This document shows, piece after piece, positions 10,657 to 19,282 of a stretch of 34,761 nucleotides of DNA. Every line of letters begins with the position of its first letter. The stretch's first letter is position 1. Below the pieces are notes generated by a model, which had not been told where the DNA came from, searched no databases, and worked only from the letters and a program-made list of their open reading frames with translations. Source of the DNA: Comamonas odontotermitis. Lineage in GTDB: Bacteria; Pseudomonadota; Gammaproteobacteria; Burkholderiales; Burkholderiaceae_C. The stretch is from contig NZ_JACHKZ010000037.1 of the NCBI RefSeq assembly GCF_014207855.1, positions 1-34,761 of the forward strand. Reading direction: 5' to 3'. The translations under genes were made by a program, and so were the position numbers.

Positions 10657-11949
10657 TCAGGCACGCAACAGTTGTGCCCAACCAGCTACGTTTTCAATAG
10701 CATGCTCTGCCTGCGCACCTGCGCCATCGCGCAATTGCTTGACGGTGACCATGCCGCGCTGCATCTCGTCGCCGCCAAAAATCAGCGCACAATGCGCACC
10801 GCTGGCATCTGCTTTCTTGAACTGCGACTTCATGCTGCCCATGCCCTCTGCCGTAGCCGCGCCGTGCATCTGCACACTGATGCCTTCACTGCGCAAGGAT
10901 TGCACCACACGCATCGCCTGCGGAAGAAGCGATGCGTCCGGCAGGATAGCGTAGGCGTCAATAGACGGGCGCTGCCACTGGATATTCAACTCCTTGATCA
11001 GCTCAAGGACGCGCTCGATCCCCATGCCCCAACCCACCGCTGGTGCGGGTTTGCCACCAATCTCTTCAATCAGGTAGTCGTAGCGGCCGCCGCCGCAGAT
11101 GGTGCCTTGCGAGCCGAGCTTGTCGGTAATGAATTCAAATACCGTGAGATTGTAGTAATCCATGCCCCGCACCAGACGTGGATTGACTGACCAGGCCACG
11201 CCGTTGGCGTCCAGAATATCCTGCACGGTCTTGAGGTGCGCCTTGGAGGCATCGCCCAAAAAGTCGAGCAGTTGAGGCGCTGCATTGACCATTGCCTGCA
11301 TTGCCGGATTTTTGGTATCGAGCACCCGCAGCGGATTGCTGTGCATGCGGCGCTTGGCCTCTTCGTCCATCACATCGGTGTGCTGCTCGAAGTAGGCAAT
11401 CAGCGCATCGCGGTGCGCCTTGCGCTCCGCAGGCTGACCCAGGCTGTTGAGCTCCAGCCGCACACCATCGATGCCCAATTCCTTCCACAGCTGGTGCGCC
11501 AGCAGAATCACTTCTGCATCCAGCTCGGGCCCGGCGAACCCCAACGCCTCCACACCCACCTGGTGGAACTGGCGATAGCGGCCGCGCTGCGGGCGCTCAT
11601 GGCGAAACATCTGGCCGATGTAGAACAGGCGCTTGCCGCCGTCATACAGCATATTGTTTTCAACCACGGATCGCACCACGCCGGCAGTCCCTTCGGGGCG
11701 CAGGGTCAGGTGCTCGCCGTTGAGCTTGTCTTCAAAGGAATACATTTCCTTCTCGACGATATCGGTCACTTCTCCCAGGCCACGCACGAACAGCGCGGTG
11801 GGCTCGACGATGGGGGTGCGGATGTTGCGGTAGGCAAAACGGCCCATCAGATCACGCACCTTGGACTCAAACCACTCCCACATCGCCGAATCCGGCGGCA
11901 GGATATCGTTCATGCCTTTGATGGCAACCAGCTTTTCATTCTTGCCCAT
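10657..11949 (-). CDS. hisS: histidyl-tRNA synthetase
   Basis: The 430-residue class II synthetase charges tRNA-His. Motif 2 reads [17 protein letters not shown], the family-specific loop [14 protein letters not shown] follows, and motif 3 is [14 protein letters not shown]-terminal anticodon-binding domain (about residues 330-430) is complete, which separates it from the hisZ paralogue downstream. The ATG at 11949 gives [20 protein letters not shown], the expected start. Its ribosome site is weak. A palindromic element fills the gap to ispG upstream. It acts in the cytoplasm as a homodimer. Confidence 0.98.
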   Translation of the reverse strand: MGKNEKLVAIKGMNDILPPDSAMWEWFESKVRDLMGRFAYRNIRTPIVEPTALFVRGLGEVTDIVEKEMYSFEDKLNGEHLTLRPEGTAGVVRSVVENNMLYDGGKRLFYIGQMFRHERPQRGRYRQFHQVGVEALGFAGPELDAEVILLAHQLWKELGIDGVRLELNSLGQPAERKAHRDALIAYFEQHTDVMDEEAKRRMHSNPLRVLDTKNPAMQAMVNAAPQLLDFLGDASKAHLKTVQDILDANGVAWSVNPRLVRGMDYYNLTVFEFITDKLGSQGTICGGGRYDYLIEEIGGKPAPAVGWGMGIERVLELIKELNIQWQRPSIDAYAILPDASLLPQAMRVVQSLRSEGISVQMHGAATAEGMGSMKSQFKKADASGAHCALIFGGDEMQRGMVTVKQLRDGAGAQAEHAIENVAGWAQLLRA

Positions 11950-11979
11950 GGGCTTTCAATCTCTATAGTCAAAACAAGC

Positions 11980-12016
11980 ATCAGCGCATGTCCAGCATGC
12001 GCTGATAGCTATCAAT
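11980..12016. repeat. intergenic palindrome with GATAGCTATCAAT tail
   Basis: Between ispG and hisS, ATCAGCGCATG (11980-11990) and its complement (11996-12006) make a perfect 11-bp stem with loop TCCAG. It runs into the 10-base palindrome GATAGCTATC (12004-12013) and a TCAATTTTATA tail. I recognise this layout as like small dispersed elements in Comamonadaceae genomes, but cannot check copy number here. The tail motif GCTATCAA recurs at 7021 and 7410 in other gaps of this operon. Confidence 0.6.
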
Positions 12017-12017
12017 T

Positions 12018-13289
12018 TTATACCTTAGCGGCGCCGTAGCGGCGCTCCACATAGGCCTGCACAATGTCGTGGAACTCCTGCGCAATGCGGTCACCACGCA
12101 AAGTCATGGCCTTTTCGCCATCGATGAACACAGGCGCCGCAGGCGACTCGCCCGTACCCGGCAGGCTGATGCCGATGTCTGCATGCTTGCTCTCACCAGG
12201 ACCGTTGACGATGCAGCCCATGACGGCCACTTTCATCTTTTCGACACCTGGGTATTTGACACGCCAGACCGGCATTTGTGAGCGCAGGTGCTCGTCAATA
12301 TCCTTGGCCAGCTCTTGGAAGGTGGTGCTGGTGGTGCGGCCACAGCCTGGGCAGGCAGTGACACTGGGCACAAAGCTGCGCATGCCCAAAGCCTGCAGAA
12401 TTTCGCTGGCAACCACAACTTCCTGCGTGCGCGCCTCACCCGGCTGCGGTGTGAGCGAGACGCGAATGGTGTCACCAATCCCCTCCTGCAGCAGGATGGA
12501 CAGCGCAGCGGCAGATGCCACCGTGCCCTTGGTGCCCATGCCGGCTTCGGTCAAGCCCAGATGCAAGGCGTAGTCGCACCGCGCAGACAGGCCCCGGTAC
12601 ACCGCGATCAGATCCTGCACGCCACTCACCTTGCACGAGAGAATGATCTGATTGCCATCCAGGCCCATTTGCTCGGCGCGCTGCGCGGACGAAATGGCGG
12701 AGGTGATCAATGCCTCATACATCACCTGGCGCCCATCCCAAGGCGCAGAGCGATGGCTGTTCTCGTCCATCAACTCGGCCAGCAACTCCTGGTCGAGGCT
12801 GCCCCAGTTGACACCGATACGCACCGCCTTGTCATACTGAATGGCGGCTTCGATCATCTGGCCGAACTGCTTGTCCTTCTTGTCACCTTTGCCGACGTTG
12901 CCGGGGTTGATGCGGTATTTGGACAGCGCCTTCGCACAATCGGGAAACTCTGTGAGCAGCCGGTGACCGTTGTAATGGAAGTCGCCCACGAGCGGAACGT
13001 TCTCACCCATGCGATCCAGTTGCTCGCGGATATAGGGAACGGCCGCTGCCGCCTCCGGGGTGTTGACGGTGATGCGCACCATCTCCGAGCCCGCCTGCGC
13101 CAGCTCCTTGACCTGGATCGCAGTCTCGATGGCATCAACCGTGTCGGTATTGGTCATCGACTGGATACGCACTGGCGCATCGCCTCCCACAGCCACGACC
13201 CGGTCACCCCACACCACCCGGGCCTGACGGCTCTTGCGAGCGGCGGGCGCCACCAGCGGTACGGGAGACAGCTTGTTGTCTTCTTGCAC
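12018..13289 (-). CDS. ispG: (E)-4-hydroxy-3-methylbut-2-enyl-diphosphate synthase IspG
   Basis: IspG is the [4Fe-4S] enzyme of the MEP pathway that converts the cyclic diphosphate MEcPP to HMBPP for isoprenoid synthesis. The N-terminal TIM-barrel segment has [12 protein letters not shown] and [12 protein letters not shown]. The cluster cysteines lie in [10 protein letters not shown] (CxxC) and in [10 protein letters not shown]. Length (423 residues) fits the betaproteobacterial form, which carries an insert compared with E. coli. The start is a GTG at 13289 immediately after the rodZ stop (no gap), with GAGGTG 7 bases upstream inside rodZ. This placement implies translational coupling to rodZ. 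Confidence 0.96.
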   Translation of the reverse strand: MQEDNKLSPVPLVAPAARKSRQARVVWGDRVVAVGGDAPVRIQSMTNTDTVDAIETAIQVKELAQAGSEMVRITVNTPEAAAAVPYIREQLDRMGENVPLVGDFHYNGHRLLTEFPDCAKALSKYRINPGNVGKGDKKDKQFGQMIEAAIQYDKAVRIGVNWGSLDQELLAELMDENSHRSAPWDGRQVMYEALITSAISSAQRAEQMGLDGNQIILSCKVSGVQDLIAVYRGLSARCDYALHLGLTEAGMGTKGTVASAAALSILLQEGIGDTIRVSLTPQPGEARTQEVVVASEILQALGMRSFVPSVTACPGCGRTTSTTFQELAKDIDEHLRSQMPVWRVKYPGVEKMKVAVMGCIVNGPGESKHADIGISLPGTGESPAAPVFIDGEKAMTLRGDRIAQEFHDIVQAYVERRYGAAKV

Positions 13290-14201
13290 TTAATTCACCT
13301 CAAAACGGGCCGTGCTGCCCTTGGTCACTTTTTTCAGATCAAAAGCAGCCCCACGCAACAATAGTTCGACACCACCGGCATTGCCCACAACCACCTTCAG
13401 AGGAGGCTGGGCTGTGACGCCTTGTTCGCTACCAGCCTTGATGGTCTTTTCGAACACCACCTTGCCATCGGCCGCCTTGACCTGAACCCAACTGTCTTGC
13501 GTAGCCTTGAACTGCAATACCGGAGCCTCAGCCACTGGCGCGGTTACAGGTTCTGGCGCAGGTATGGCAGCAGCCGTGCCGCTGCCTGCAACAGATGCGC
13601 CATTGGCAGCAGCATCACCACCTTCCGCACTTGCCCCCAGGGCCACGGGATCATTGGCACCCGCTTCGCTTGCAATGGTATTGGCACGCCGGGATACCTC
13701 GGGCTTGGATGCCACCTGCTTTTTATACTGCTCTGCCAGTTGCGGGTAAAACAACACCCCTGCCGTGGCCACCACCAGCAACAGAACAACAGCCATCCAG
13801 GGAAAGGGCTTGCTCGACGAGAAATCGCCACTTTTGGCAGGCACTGCACCGCCTGCGACTTTGGTATTGATACCCTCGCTCACCTTGCGCAGATCCTGCC
13901 CGGGTGCACGCGGCAACAACGCCAGAACGGGAGCAGCATCCATCTTGAGTGCGCGGCATACCGCCGACGCCAGTGCACGGGTGAACACCACATCTGGAAA
14001 TGCGCTCCAGTCGTTGGCTTCAAGCGCCTCCAGTTTGCCAACTGCCACTTTCAGATTAGCCGCCAATGCAGGCAGGCGCAACCCCGCCTGCTCACGCGCC
14101 TCGCGCAGCAGCTCCCCCGCAGTCTGGCCCCCGCCATTTTCATTGGACTGGACAGCCGTTGCATTTGCCGCGCCCTGCTCTTGCACATCAGACTCGATCA
14201 A
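13290..14201 (-). CDS. rodZ: RodZ-like cell-shape protein (HTH, membrane helix, DUF4115)
   Basis: The 303-residue protein has a cytoplasmic Xre-type helix-turn-helix (about residues 28-95, with LREAREQAGLRLPALAANL), a Ser/Lys linker, one membrane helix (about 135-152), an Ala/Pro-rich spacer and a C-terminal beta domain of the DUF4115 type (KATQDSWVQVKAADG and KVVVGNAGGVELLLRG). This is the architecture of RodZ, which links MreB filaments to the cell-wall elongation machinery. The start appears to be TTG at 14201. It overlaps the pilF stop as TTGA, and a perfect GGAGG lies 6 bases before it. An in-frame ATG further upstream would need a longer overlap with pilF. The neighbours pilF and ispG are the usual ones. 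Confidence 0.88.
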   Translation of the reverse strand: MIESDVQEQGAANATAVQSNENGGGQTAGELLREAREQAGLRLPALAANLKVAVGKLEALEANDWSAFPDVVFTRALASAVCRALKMDAAPVLALLPRAPGQDLRKVSEGINTKVAGGAVPAKSGDFSSSKPFPWMAVVLLLVVATAGVLFYPQLAEQYKKQVASKPEVSRRANTIASEAGANDPVALGASAEGGDAAANGASVAGSGTAAAIPAPEPVTAPVAEAPVLQFKATQDSWVQVKAADGKVVFEKTIKAGSEQGVTAQPPLKVVVGNAGGVELLLRGAAFDLKKVTKGSTARFEVN

Positions 14202-15022
14202 AGCACGCCTCCATTGGCCACACGGGCCCACTCCTTGGAATCCGGAAAACGTTTCTGCAACTGGTTGGCCAATTGGCGCGCTGCTGTGCGGTCTCCGAGT
14301 GCCTGCTCGATCTGAATCCCCAGGAAGAGTGATTCCGAATTGGCAAGCTCACCATTATTGAGCCGCCGAATGTAGAACTGCGCACGCTTGTCATCGCCGC
14401 GCTGACGCATCAGCTTGGCCAGGTTGTAGGAGACGACAGGGTTGCCCGCATCGTATTCATAGGCCTTGAGCAAGGTCGCCTCAGCCTCGGCCATCTTGCC
14501 TGCAGCCTCATAGCACAAGCCCTGGGCCATCAAGGTTTTGGACTGCTGGTAGTACTGACGTTGCACCAGCGCCTGATTGAAAAAGCGGTCTGCGGCCTCA
14601 AATTTCTTTTCCTGGCACAGCAGCCACCCATGGTTGTGCATGATGTTCGCATCGCCGGGCTTGAGGGACTGCGCCTTGGTAAAGCTCTCGGCGGCAATAT
14701 CGGCATCGCCCAGTTGCATGTAGATCAGGCCACGCATGTTGTAGGCATCGCCGCTGGACGGGTCAAGCGCCAGCACCTGCTTGATTTCATCCAGCGCAAT
14801 GGTGGGCTTACCTGTCTGGAAATAATTGGCTGCCAGCTCCAGACGAATGCGGGCACGGCGCTGCACCTCGGTTTCGTCCGACTGGGTGACGATGGCTGCA
14901 TCTTCACGTGCAGCAGTATTGGTGGCACAGCCCACCAGCACATTGCCCAAAACCAGCCCAAGGAAGGCTGCGCCGATCAGACGGGGGAATCTTTGTTGTC
15001 CCAACCTCAAGGTCTCTGCCAT
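14198..15022 (-). CDS. pilF: PilF/PilW-type lipoprotein, type IV pilus biogenesis
   Basis: The 274-residue product has a lipoprotein signal (lipobox VLVGC, Cys at 32) and then six or so tetratricopeptide repeats, for example AYNMRGLIYMQLGDADIAAESFTKA and VSYNLAKLMRQRGD. PilF is the outer-membrane pilotin that helps the PilQ secretin assemble. Sequences of this type sit between rlmN and rodZ throughout beta- and gammaproteobacteria. The ATG at 15022 has GGAGGG 5 bases upstream and gives MAETLRLGQQRF. A TTG 18 bases further up is less likely. The stop overlaps the rodZ start. Confidence 0.92.
   Translation of the reverse strand: MAETLRLGQQRFPRLIGAAFLGLVLGNVLVGCATNTAAREDAAIVTQSDETEVQRRARIRLELAANYFQTGKPTIALDEIKQVLALDPSSGDAYNMRGLIYMQLGDADIAAESFTKAQSLKPGDANIMHNHGWLLCQEKKFEAADRFFNQALVQRQYYQQSKTLMAQGLCYEAAGKMAEAEATLLKAYEYDAGNPVVSYNLAKLMRQRGDDKRAQFYIRRLNNGELANSESLFLGIQIEQALGDRTAARQLANQLQKRFPDSKEWARVANGGVL
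14208..14212 (-). promoter_or_regulatory. strong ribosome site that decides the rodZ TTG start
   Basis: GGAGG on the minus strand lies inside the last codons of pilF and 6 bases before TTG at 14201. No ATG or GTG is better placed, so this site supports a TTG start overlapping the pilF stop codon. Confidence 0.6.
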
Positions 15023-15050
15023 GCACACCCTCCCATTCAATTTTTACCGT

Positions 15051-16175
15051 CTACAAAGCCTGTGTCAGCGGAATCACCCGGTTCTTGGCCATGCGCTCTG
15101 CTGCACGCGTTCGGTCTTTCACATCACCAGCGAGTTGTCCGCAGGCCGCGTCAATGTCGTCGCCACGGGTTTTTCGCACGGTGGTTACCACACCGGCATC
15201 CAGCAACTGCTTGGCAAATTCTGAAACCCGGGCAGCGGGGGATCGTAGCAGACCTGATGCAGGGAATGGGTTGAACGGGATCAAATTAAATTTGCACCAC
15301 GCACCGCCAGAGCCTGCAAACTCACGCACCAGCGCTATCAATTCCTGTGCATGCTCAGGCTGGTCATTGACGCCGTCCAGCATGCAGTACTCAAAGGTGA
15401 TGAAATCGCGCGGTGCAAATTCCAAATAACGGCGGCAGGCCGCCATCAGCTCTTTGAGCGGATATTTCTTGTTGAGCGGCACCAATGCGTCCCGCAGCGG
15501 ATCATTGGGCGCATGCAACGAAACAGCCAGCGCCACCGCACAATCCTGGGACAGGCGATCCATCATCGGAACCACGCCCGAGGTGGAAACGGTGACCCTG
15601 CGGCGCGACAGACCATAGCCATGGTCATCCAGCATGGTGCGCAGCGCGGGCACCAGCGCCGAGTAATTCTGCAACGGCTCGCCCATACCCATCATCACCA
15701 CATTGGAGATGACACGCTCATCGCTGCCAAACCGCCTGCGCAGCGCGTGTTCGGCAAACCACAGTTGGGCAACGATCTCGCCCGTTGTCAGATTGCGGCT
15801 GAAGCCCTGGTGCCCCGTCGAGCAAAAGCGGCATCCTACCGCGCAGCCCGCTTGCGACGATACGCACAGCGTGCCGCGGTCATCTTCAGGAATGAATACG
15901 GATTCCACCGCATTGCCATCGCCCACATCAAACAGCCATTTGACGGTTCCATCGGCAGATACATGCTCGGTAATCACCGGCAATGCGGTAATGTGGGTCG
16001 TACCCTTCAATTTCTCGCGCAACGACTTGGCCAGATCAGTCATCTGGTCGAAGTCGGACGCTCCGCGCTGGTGAATCCAGCGAAAAAGCTGAGTGGCCCG
16101 GAAGCGTTTCTCTCCCAGCCCTTCGCAAAAGGCGGTCAAACCAGCCAAATCAAAATCAAGCAAATTGGTGGTCAT
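15051..16175 (-). CDS. rlmN: dual-specificity 23S rRNA and tRNA adenine-C2 methyltransferase RlmN
   Basis: RlmN is a radical-SAM enzyme that methylates A2503 in 23S rRNA and A37 in some tRNAs. The cluster motif CAVGCRFC places the three cysteines at 111, 115 and 118 (CX3CX2C). The segment [14 protein letters not shown] is the SAM-binding GEPLxN motif. A conserved Cys near the C-terminus ([10 protein letters not shown]) is the second catalytic cysteine. The ATG at 16175 gives a 374-residue protein starting [12 protein letters not shown]; an in-frame start 9 codons further upstream is not supported. It follows ndk and precedes pilF, the usual order. Confidence 0.97.
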   Translation of the reverse strand: MTTNLLDFDLAGLTAFCEGLGEKRFRATQLFRWIHQRGASDFDQMTDLAKSLREKLKGTTHITALPVITEHVSADGTVKWLFDVGDGNAVESVFIPEDDRGTLCVSSQAGCAVGCRFCSTGHQGFSRNLTTGEIVAQLWFAEHALRRRFGSDERVISNVVMMGMGEPLQNYSALVPALRTMLDDHGYGLSRRRVTVSTSGVVPMMDRLSQDCAVALAVSLHAPNDPLRDALVPLNKKYPLKELMAACRRYLEFAPRDFITFEYCMLDGVNDQPEHAQELIALVREFAGSGGAWCKFNLIPFNPFPASGLLRSPAARVSEFAKQLLDAGVVTTVRKTRGDDIDAACGQLAGDVKDRTRAAERMAKNRVIPLTQAL

Positions 16176-16201
16176 AGAAACACGCTCGGGCCACTTACAC
16201 A

Positions 16202-16223
16202 TGCCGCGCGGCAGCTGCCGCGC
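16202..16223. repeat. overlapping GC palindromes between ndk and rlmN
   Basis: GCGCGGCAGCTGCCGCGC (16206-16223) is a perfect 18-base palindrome that folds as a 7-bp stem with an AGCT tetraloop. It overlaps TGCCGCGCGGCA (16202-16213), a second perfect palindrome, so two mutually exclusive hairpins are possible. It starts 11 bases after the ndk stop on the minus strand, but no T-tract follows. It could be a weak terminator or an mRNA stabiliser. Confidence 0.5.
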
Positions 16224-16233
16224 AGAATTCCTA

Positions 16234-16659
16234 TTAACGGGAATAGACGTTCATTCCTGGGAAGAAGAATGCCACTTCCACGGCGGCAGTTTCAGCGGCG
16301 TCAGAGCCGTGCACTGCATTGGCGTCGATGCTGTCAGCAAAATCAGCGCGGATCGTGCCCTTTTCAGCCTTCTTGGGATCGGTGGCGCCCATCAGCTCGC
16401 GGTTCTTCAAGATGGCGTTTTCGCCTTCCAGAGCCTGGATCATCACAGGGCCGGAGATCATGAAGTCGACCAGATCCTTGAAGAAAGGACGCTCCTTGTG
16501 CACAGCGTAGAACTGTTCAGCTTCCAGGCGCGAGAGGTGAGCCATCTTGGAAGCAACAATCTTCAGGCCAGCAGCCTCAAAACGGGCGTAGATTTGGCCG
16601 ATAACATTCTTAGCCACTGCATCGGGCTTGATGATCGAGAGGGTACGTTCGATTGCCAT
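16234..16659 (-). CDS. ndk: nucleoside diphosphate kinase
   Basis: Ndk transfers the gamma phosphate of ATP to nucleoside diphosphates through a phospho-histidine. The 141-residue sequence starts [15 protein letters not shown], contains the KERPFF nucleotide-binding segment, and has the active-site NAVHGSD with His117. The frame stays open 36 codons upstream, but those residues are not family-like and would approach rluB. AGGA lies 8 bases before the ATG at 16659. A -10-like TACAAT lies 50 bases upstream without a good -35, so a promoter there is only possible. It heads the long minus-strand group ending with hflC. Confidence 0.98.
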   Translation of the reverse strand: MAIERTLSIIKPDAVAKNVIGQIYARFEAAGLKIVASKMAHLSRLEAEQFYAVHKERPFFKDLVDFMISGPVMIQALEGENAILKNRELMGATDPKKAEKGTIRADFADSIDANAVHGSDAAETAAVEVAFFFPGMNVYSR

Positions 16660-16738
16660 GTTGAATTTTCCTGTTGGTTGATTTTTGCCGTAAAAGCAAA
16701 CCTTTGATTGTACGGTGTCCGGGAAGTCAGTAGCGTGA

Positions 16739-18235
16739 CTACGACCTTCCGCCCCGCTTGAAACCACCGTTTTTGCGCTGGCGCATCAAACTGTCGTGGC
16801 CAATGTAGCCCAGAGAAGTCTTCATCGGATCGGGCTGGCTGCTGCGTTTTTCTGGCGCACGACGCAAACCGCCGCCACGGGTATTCTTGGCAGGCCCCGT
16901 CGAAGGGCGGGGGCCATTTTGCTGAGGACGGTTGTCATTGCGACCACGGCCACGATTGTCCTGGGCATTGCCGCGCGGCTGGCGCACGGGCGCGCCAGCG
17001 GCAGCAGTCAATGCCTGGATATCGCGCTGGTCCAGCTCCACCCAGTTGCCGCGCTTGAGCCCGCGCGGCAGCACCATGGCTCCATAGCGGATACGGATCA
17101 GCCGACTGACTGCATGGCCTACAGCCTCAAACATGCGGCGCACTTCACGGTTACGACCTTCGGAGATGGTGACGCGGTACCACTGGTTGGCACCTTCACC
17201 ACCGCCATCATCAATCGAGCCAAAGCTGGCCATGCCGTCTTCCAGGTTCACACCAGCCAGCAGCTGCTGCTTTTCCTCAGCAGTCAGCGCACCCAGCACG
17301 CGCACCGCATATTCGCGCTCCAGGCCAAAACGCGGGTGCATCAGGCTGTTGGCCAACTCCCCGGAGCTGGTGAACAGCAACAAACCCTCCGTGTTCAAAT
17401 CCAGCCGACCGATTGACTGCCATTTGCCATGCATCAATCTAGGCAACTTGCGAAACACTGTCGGGCGATTTTGCGGATCGTCATGCGTCACCACTTCACC
17501 GACCGGCTTGTGGTAGGCAAGCACACGGGCAGGCGGCGGATCGATGCGGAAATTGATCAGCTTGCCGTTGACACGGATCTTGTCGCCATATTGAATGCGC
17601 TGTCCAACGTGCGCAGGCTCGTTGTTGACCGAAATACGGCCCTCAAGAATCAGCCGCTCCATCTCCAGGCGCGAACCCATGCCAGCCTGCGCCAGCACCT
17701 TGTGCAGCTTGGGGGTCTCTACATGCGGCTGCAGCACGCGCTTGAGCGGCATGCTCGCATCCGACTCTTCCGCGGCCTCAAGCGCACCGGCAACCACATC
17801 CTCAAACGCATAACCGGCCTCATGGGCCTCGTCAGCAGGGTTTCGCTGAGGCGCTGCCGAATGCACAGAATCTGCGCGGCCTTCCACCTGCATTCCATTG
17901 GATTCTGTGCGCGGCTGTCCGTCGCGCTCACGGAAGCGCCGTGCACGCGCCGGATAACGGCTTACACGTTGCTCGCCTTCGCGGCGGGTGCGCGTGCCTC
18001 TGTCACTAGGCGCCTGGCGTGCAGACTCCTGCAGCCCCGGTTCGGCCTGCACCTCGTCGACACCAGACCCAGACGACATATCACCAGCCTCCGACTGCGC
18101 GGATGGCTCAGCCGTCTTTTCTGGGCGGCCTTCACCCGTTGCAGCCTTGCGCGGCGCGCGACGCTTGGGCTTGCTCGGTTCATCCGACATGCCTTCTGCG
18201 CCAGGTTGCGGATTCAAATCGCCGTTTTCACTCAT
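16739..18235 (-). CDS. rluB: 23S rRNA pseudouridine2605 synthase RluB with long low-complexity ends
   Basis: The central part is an RsuA/RluB/RluE-type pseudouridine synthase: an S4 RNA-binding domain ([30 protein letters not shown]) followed by the catalytic core with the active-site [19 protein letters not shown] segment, where Asp is the nucleophile. An N-terminal region of about 150 residues is rich in Arg, Glu, Pro and Ser, and a C-terminal tail of about 90 residues is rich in Arg, Gly and Asn. Both look disordered and are likely RNA-contacting. The product is 498 residues, far longer than E. coli RluB. The ATG at 18235 overlaps the scpB stop by 8 bases, which implies translational coupling. 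An in-frame ATG lies immediately before it. Confidence 0.93.
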   Translation of the reverse strand: MSENGDLNPQPGAEGMSDEPSKPKRRAPRKAATGEGRPEKTAEPSAQSEAGDMSSGSGVDEVQAEPGLQESARQAPSDRGTRTRREGEQRVSRYPARARRFRERDGQPRTESNGMQVEGRADSVHSAAPQRNPADEAHEAGYAFEDVVAGALEAAEESDASMPLKRVLQPHVETPKLHKVLAQAGMGSRLEMERLILEGRISVNNEPAHVGQRIQYGDKIRVNGKLINFRIDPPPARVLAYHKPVGEVVTHDDPQNRPTVFRKLPRLMHGKWQSIGRLDLNTEGLLLFTSSGELANSLMHPRFGLEREYAVRVLGALTAEEKQQLLAGVNLEDGMASFGSIDDGGGEGANQWYRVTISEGRNREVRRMFEAVGHAVSRLIRIRYGAMVLPRGLKRGNWVELDQRDIQALTAAAGAPVRQPRGNAQDNRGRGRNDNRPQQNGPRPSTGPAKNTRGGGLRRAPEKRSSQPDPMKTSLGYIGHDSLMRQRKNGGFKRGGRS

Positions 18236-19142
18236 CATTTTTATGCTTCTCATTGCCACTGTCAGCAGCGGCGTCATCATTCCATTGGGGCTCTACGCCC
18301 GTCTCGCGCATATCGTCGTCGCTTGGCAGCAAATCCTCATGCGCATCATCTTCCGTATTTGCAGCAGCTACCGCTGAAGCCAAAGCACCCTCTTCGCCAG
18401 ACACTTCGTGCTGAACACCTGCAGAGGGCTCCAAAACCTGCTCCTGATCCACCTCTTCCATCGGCGTGGCCTGCACATCCGGCCCGGCTTCACCCACCAG
18501 AACAAATTCGTCACCCTGCCCGGCAACCGCGCCACCCTCGGGCTGCGCCATCTCGCCATTTGCATTGCTGGAGCCAGCCGCCACCGGCTGTTCATCCAGC
18601 GGCAGGCTTTCAAATATCGTTGCCTGCTGGTTGCTGTCATCAAGCGCAGGCAACTGATCGAGCGATTGCAAGCCCAGGTCGTCCAAAAACTGCCGGGTCG
18701 TTGCCAGCAAGGCCGGACGCCCAACGGTTTCGCGGTAGCCAATCACTTCCACCCAGCCGCGATCTTCGAGCTGCTTGATGATCAGGCTGTTGACCGTCAC
18801 GCCGCGAATGTCTTCGATATCTCCCCGCGTGACTGGCTGGCGATACGCAATGATCGCCAGAGTCTCCAAGGTCGCCCGCGTGTACTTGGGCGGCTTCTCT
18901 GGGTGCAACCGATCCAGGAACTCGCGCATCTCGGGCCGGCTTTGAAACCGCCACCCCGAAGCAACCTGCACCAGCTCCACGCCTTTGTGTGTCCAGTCCA
19001 GCTGCAGCTCCTGCAGCAGCACTTTCAAGGTATCCGTGCCCAGCTCGTCGGCAAACAAGCTGCGCAATTCACGCACGGTAATCGGCTGGGGCGCGCAAAT
19101 CAGCGCAGTCTCCAACACCCGTTTCGCTTCCAAAGTCTGCAT
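18228..19142 (-). CDS. scpB: segregation and condensation protein ScpB
   Basis: ScpB is a subunit of the SMC-ScpAB condensin-like complex that organises the chromosome. The protein has two winged-helix domains: [24 protein letters not shown] at the N-terminus and [32 protein letters not shown] in the middle, the second being the family hallmark. After about residue 180 comes a long acidic tail rich in Glu, Asp, Gln and Ala. AGGGA lies 8 bases before the ATG at 19142, which sets the start (304 residues). The next gene is rluB, with an 8-base overlap, the common arrangement. No scpA is seen in the window. Confidence 0.93.
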   Translation of the reverse strand: MQTLEAKRVLETALICAPQPITVRELRSLFADELGTDTLKVLLQELQLDWTHKGVELVQVASGWRFQSRPEMREFLDRLHPEKPPKYTRATLETLAIIAYRQPVTRGDIEDIRGVTVNSLIIKQLEDRGWVEVIGYRETVGRPALLATTRQFLDDLGLQSLDQLPALDDSNQQATIFESLPLDEQPVAAGSSNANGEMAQPEGGAVAGQGDEFVLVGEAGPDVQATPMEEVDQEQVLEPSAGVQHEVSGEEGALASAVAAANTEDDAHEDLLPSDDDMRETGVEPQWNDDAAADSGNEKHKNDE

Positions 19143-19199
19143 GCGAAGAATCCCTGTAAACACGTTCGCGCTAAGGATGGCGACGGCTCAAAAGAAAGG

Positions 19200-19228
19200 A
19201 TTGCAAGTCAAAGAAAGCCGCATTTCAA
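19200..19228 (-). promoter_or_regulatory. candidate scpB-rluB promoter
   Basis: On the minus strand, TTGAAA (19223-19228) and TGCAAT (19200-19205) are 17 bases apart, about 58 bases before the scpB ATG, in a 140-base gap. The -35 matches consensus at five of six bases. It overlaps the hairpin proposed as the rluD terminator. Confidence 0.4.
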
Positions 19229-19237
19229 TAGCGCGGC
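19210..19237 (-). terminator. possible weak terminator after rluD
   Basis: GCCGC and GCGGC (19217-19221 and 19233-19237 on the plus strand) form a 5-bp GC stem. On the minus strand it is followed by TTTCTTT. It lies 46 bases downstream of the rluD stop. The stem is short, so the call is weak. Confidence 0.35.
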
Positions 19238-19282
19238 ATCAAGATCACGGACGAGGGAATAAGCGCCCTGCACCGTTGGCAC

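Noticed and set aside
12288..13364. 358-codon plus-strand open frame opposite ispG
   Set aside because: It lies entirely across the ispG coding strand, which has clear iron-sulfur cysteine motifs, so it is a shadow.
17429..18778. 449-codon plus-strand open frame opposite rluB and scpB
   Set aside because: It covers the low-complexity ends of two clear genes on the other strand and its Arg, His and Pro-rich translation has no recognisable domain.
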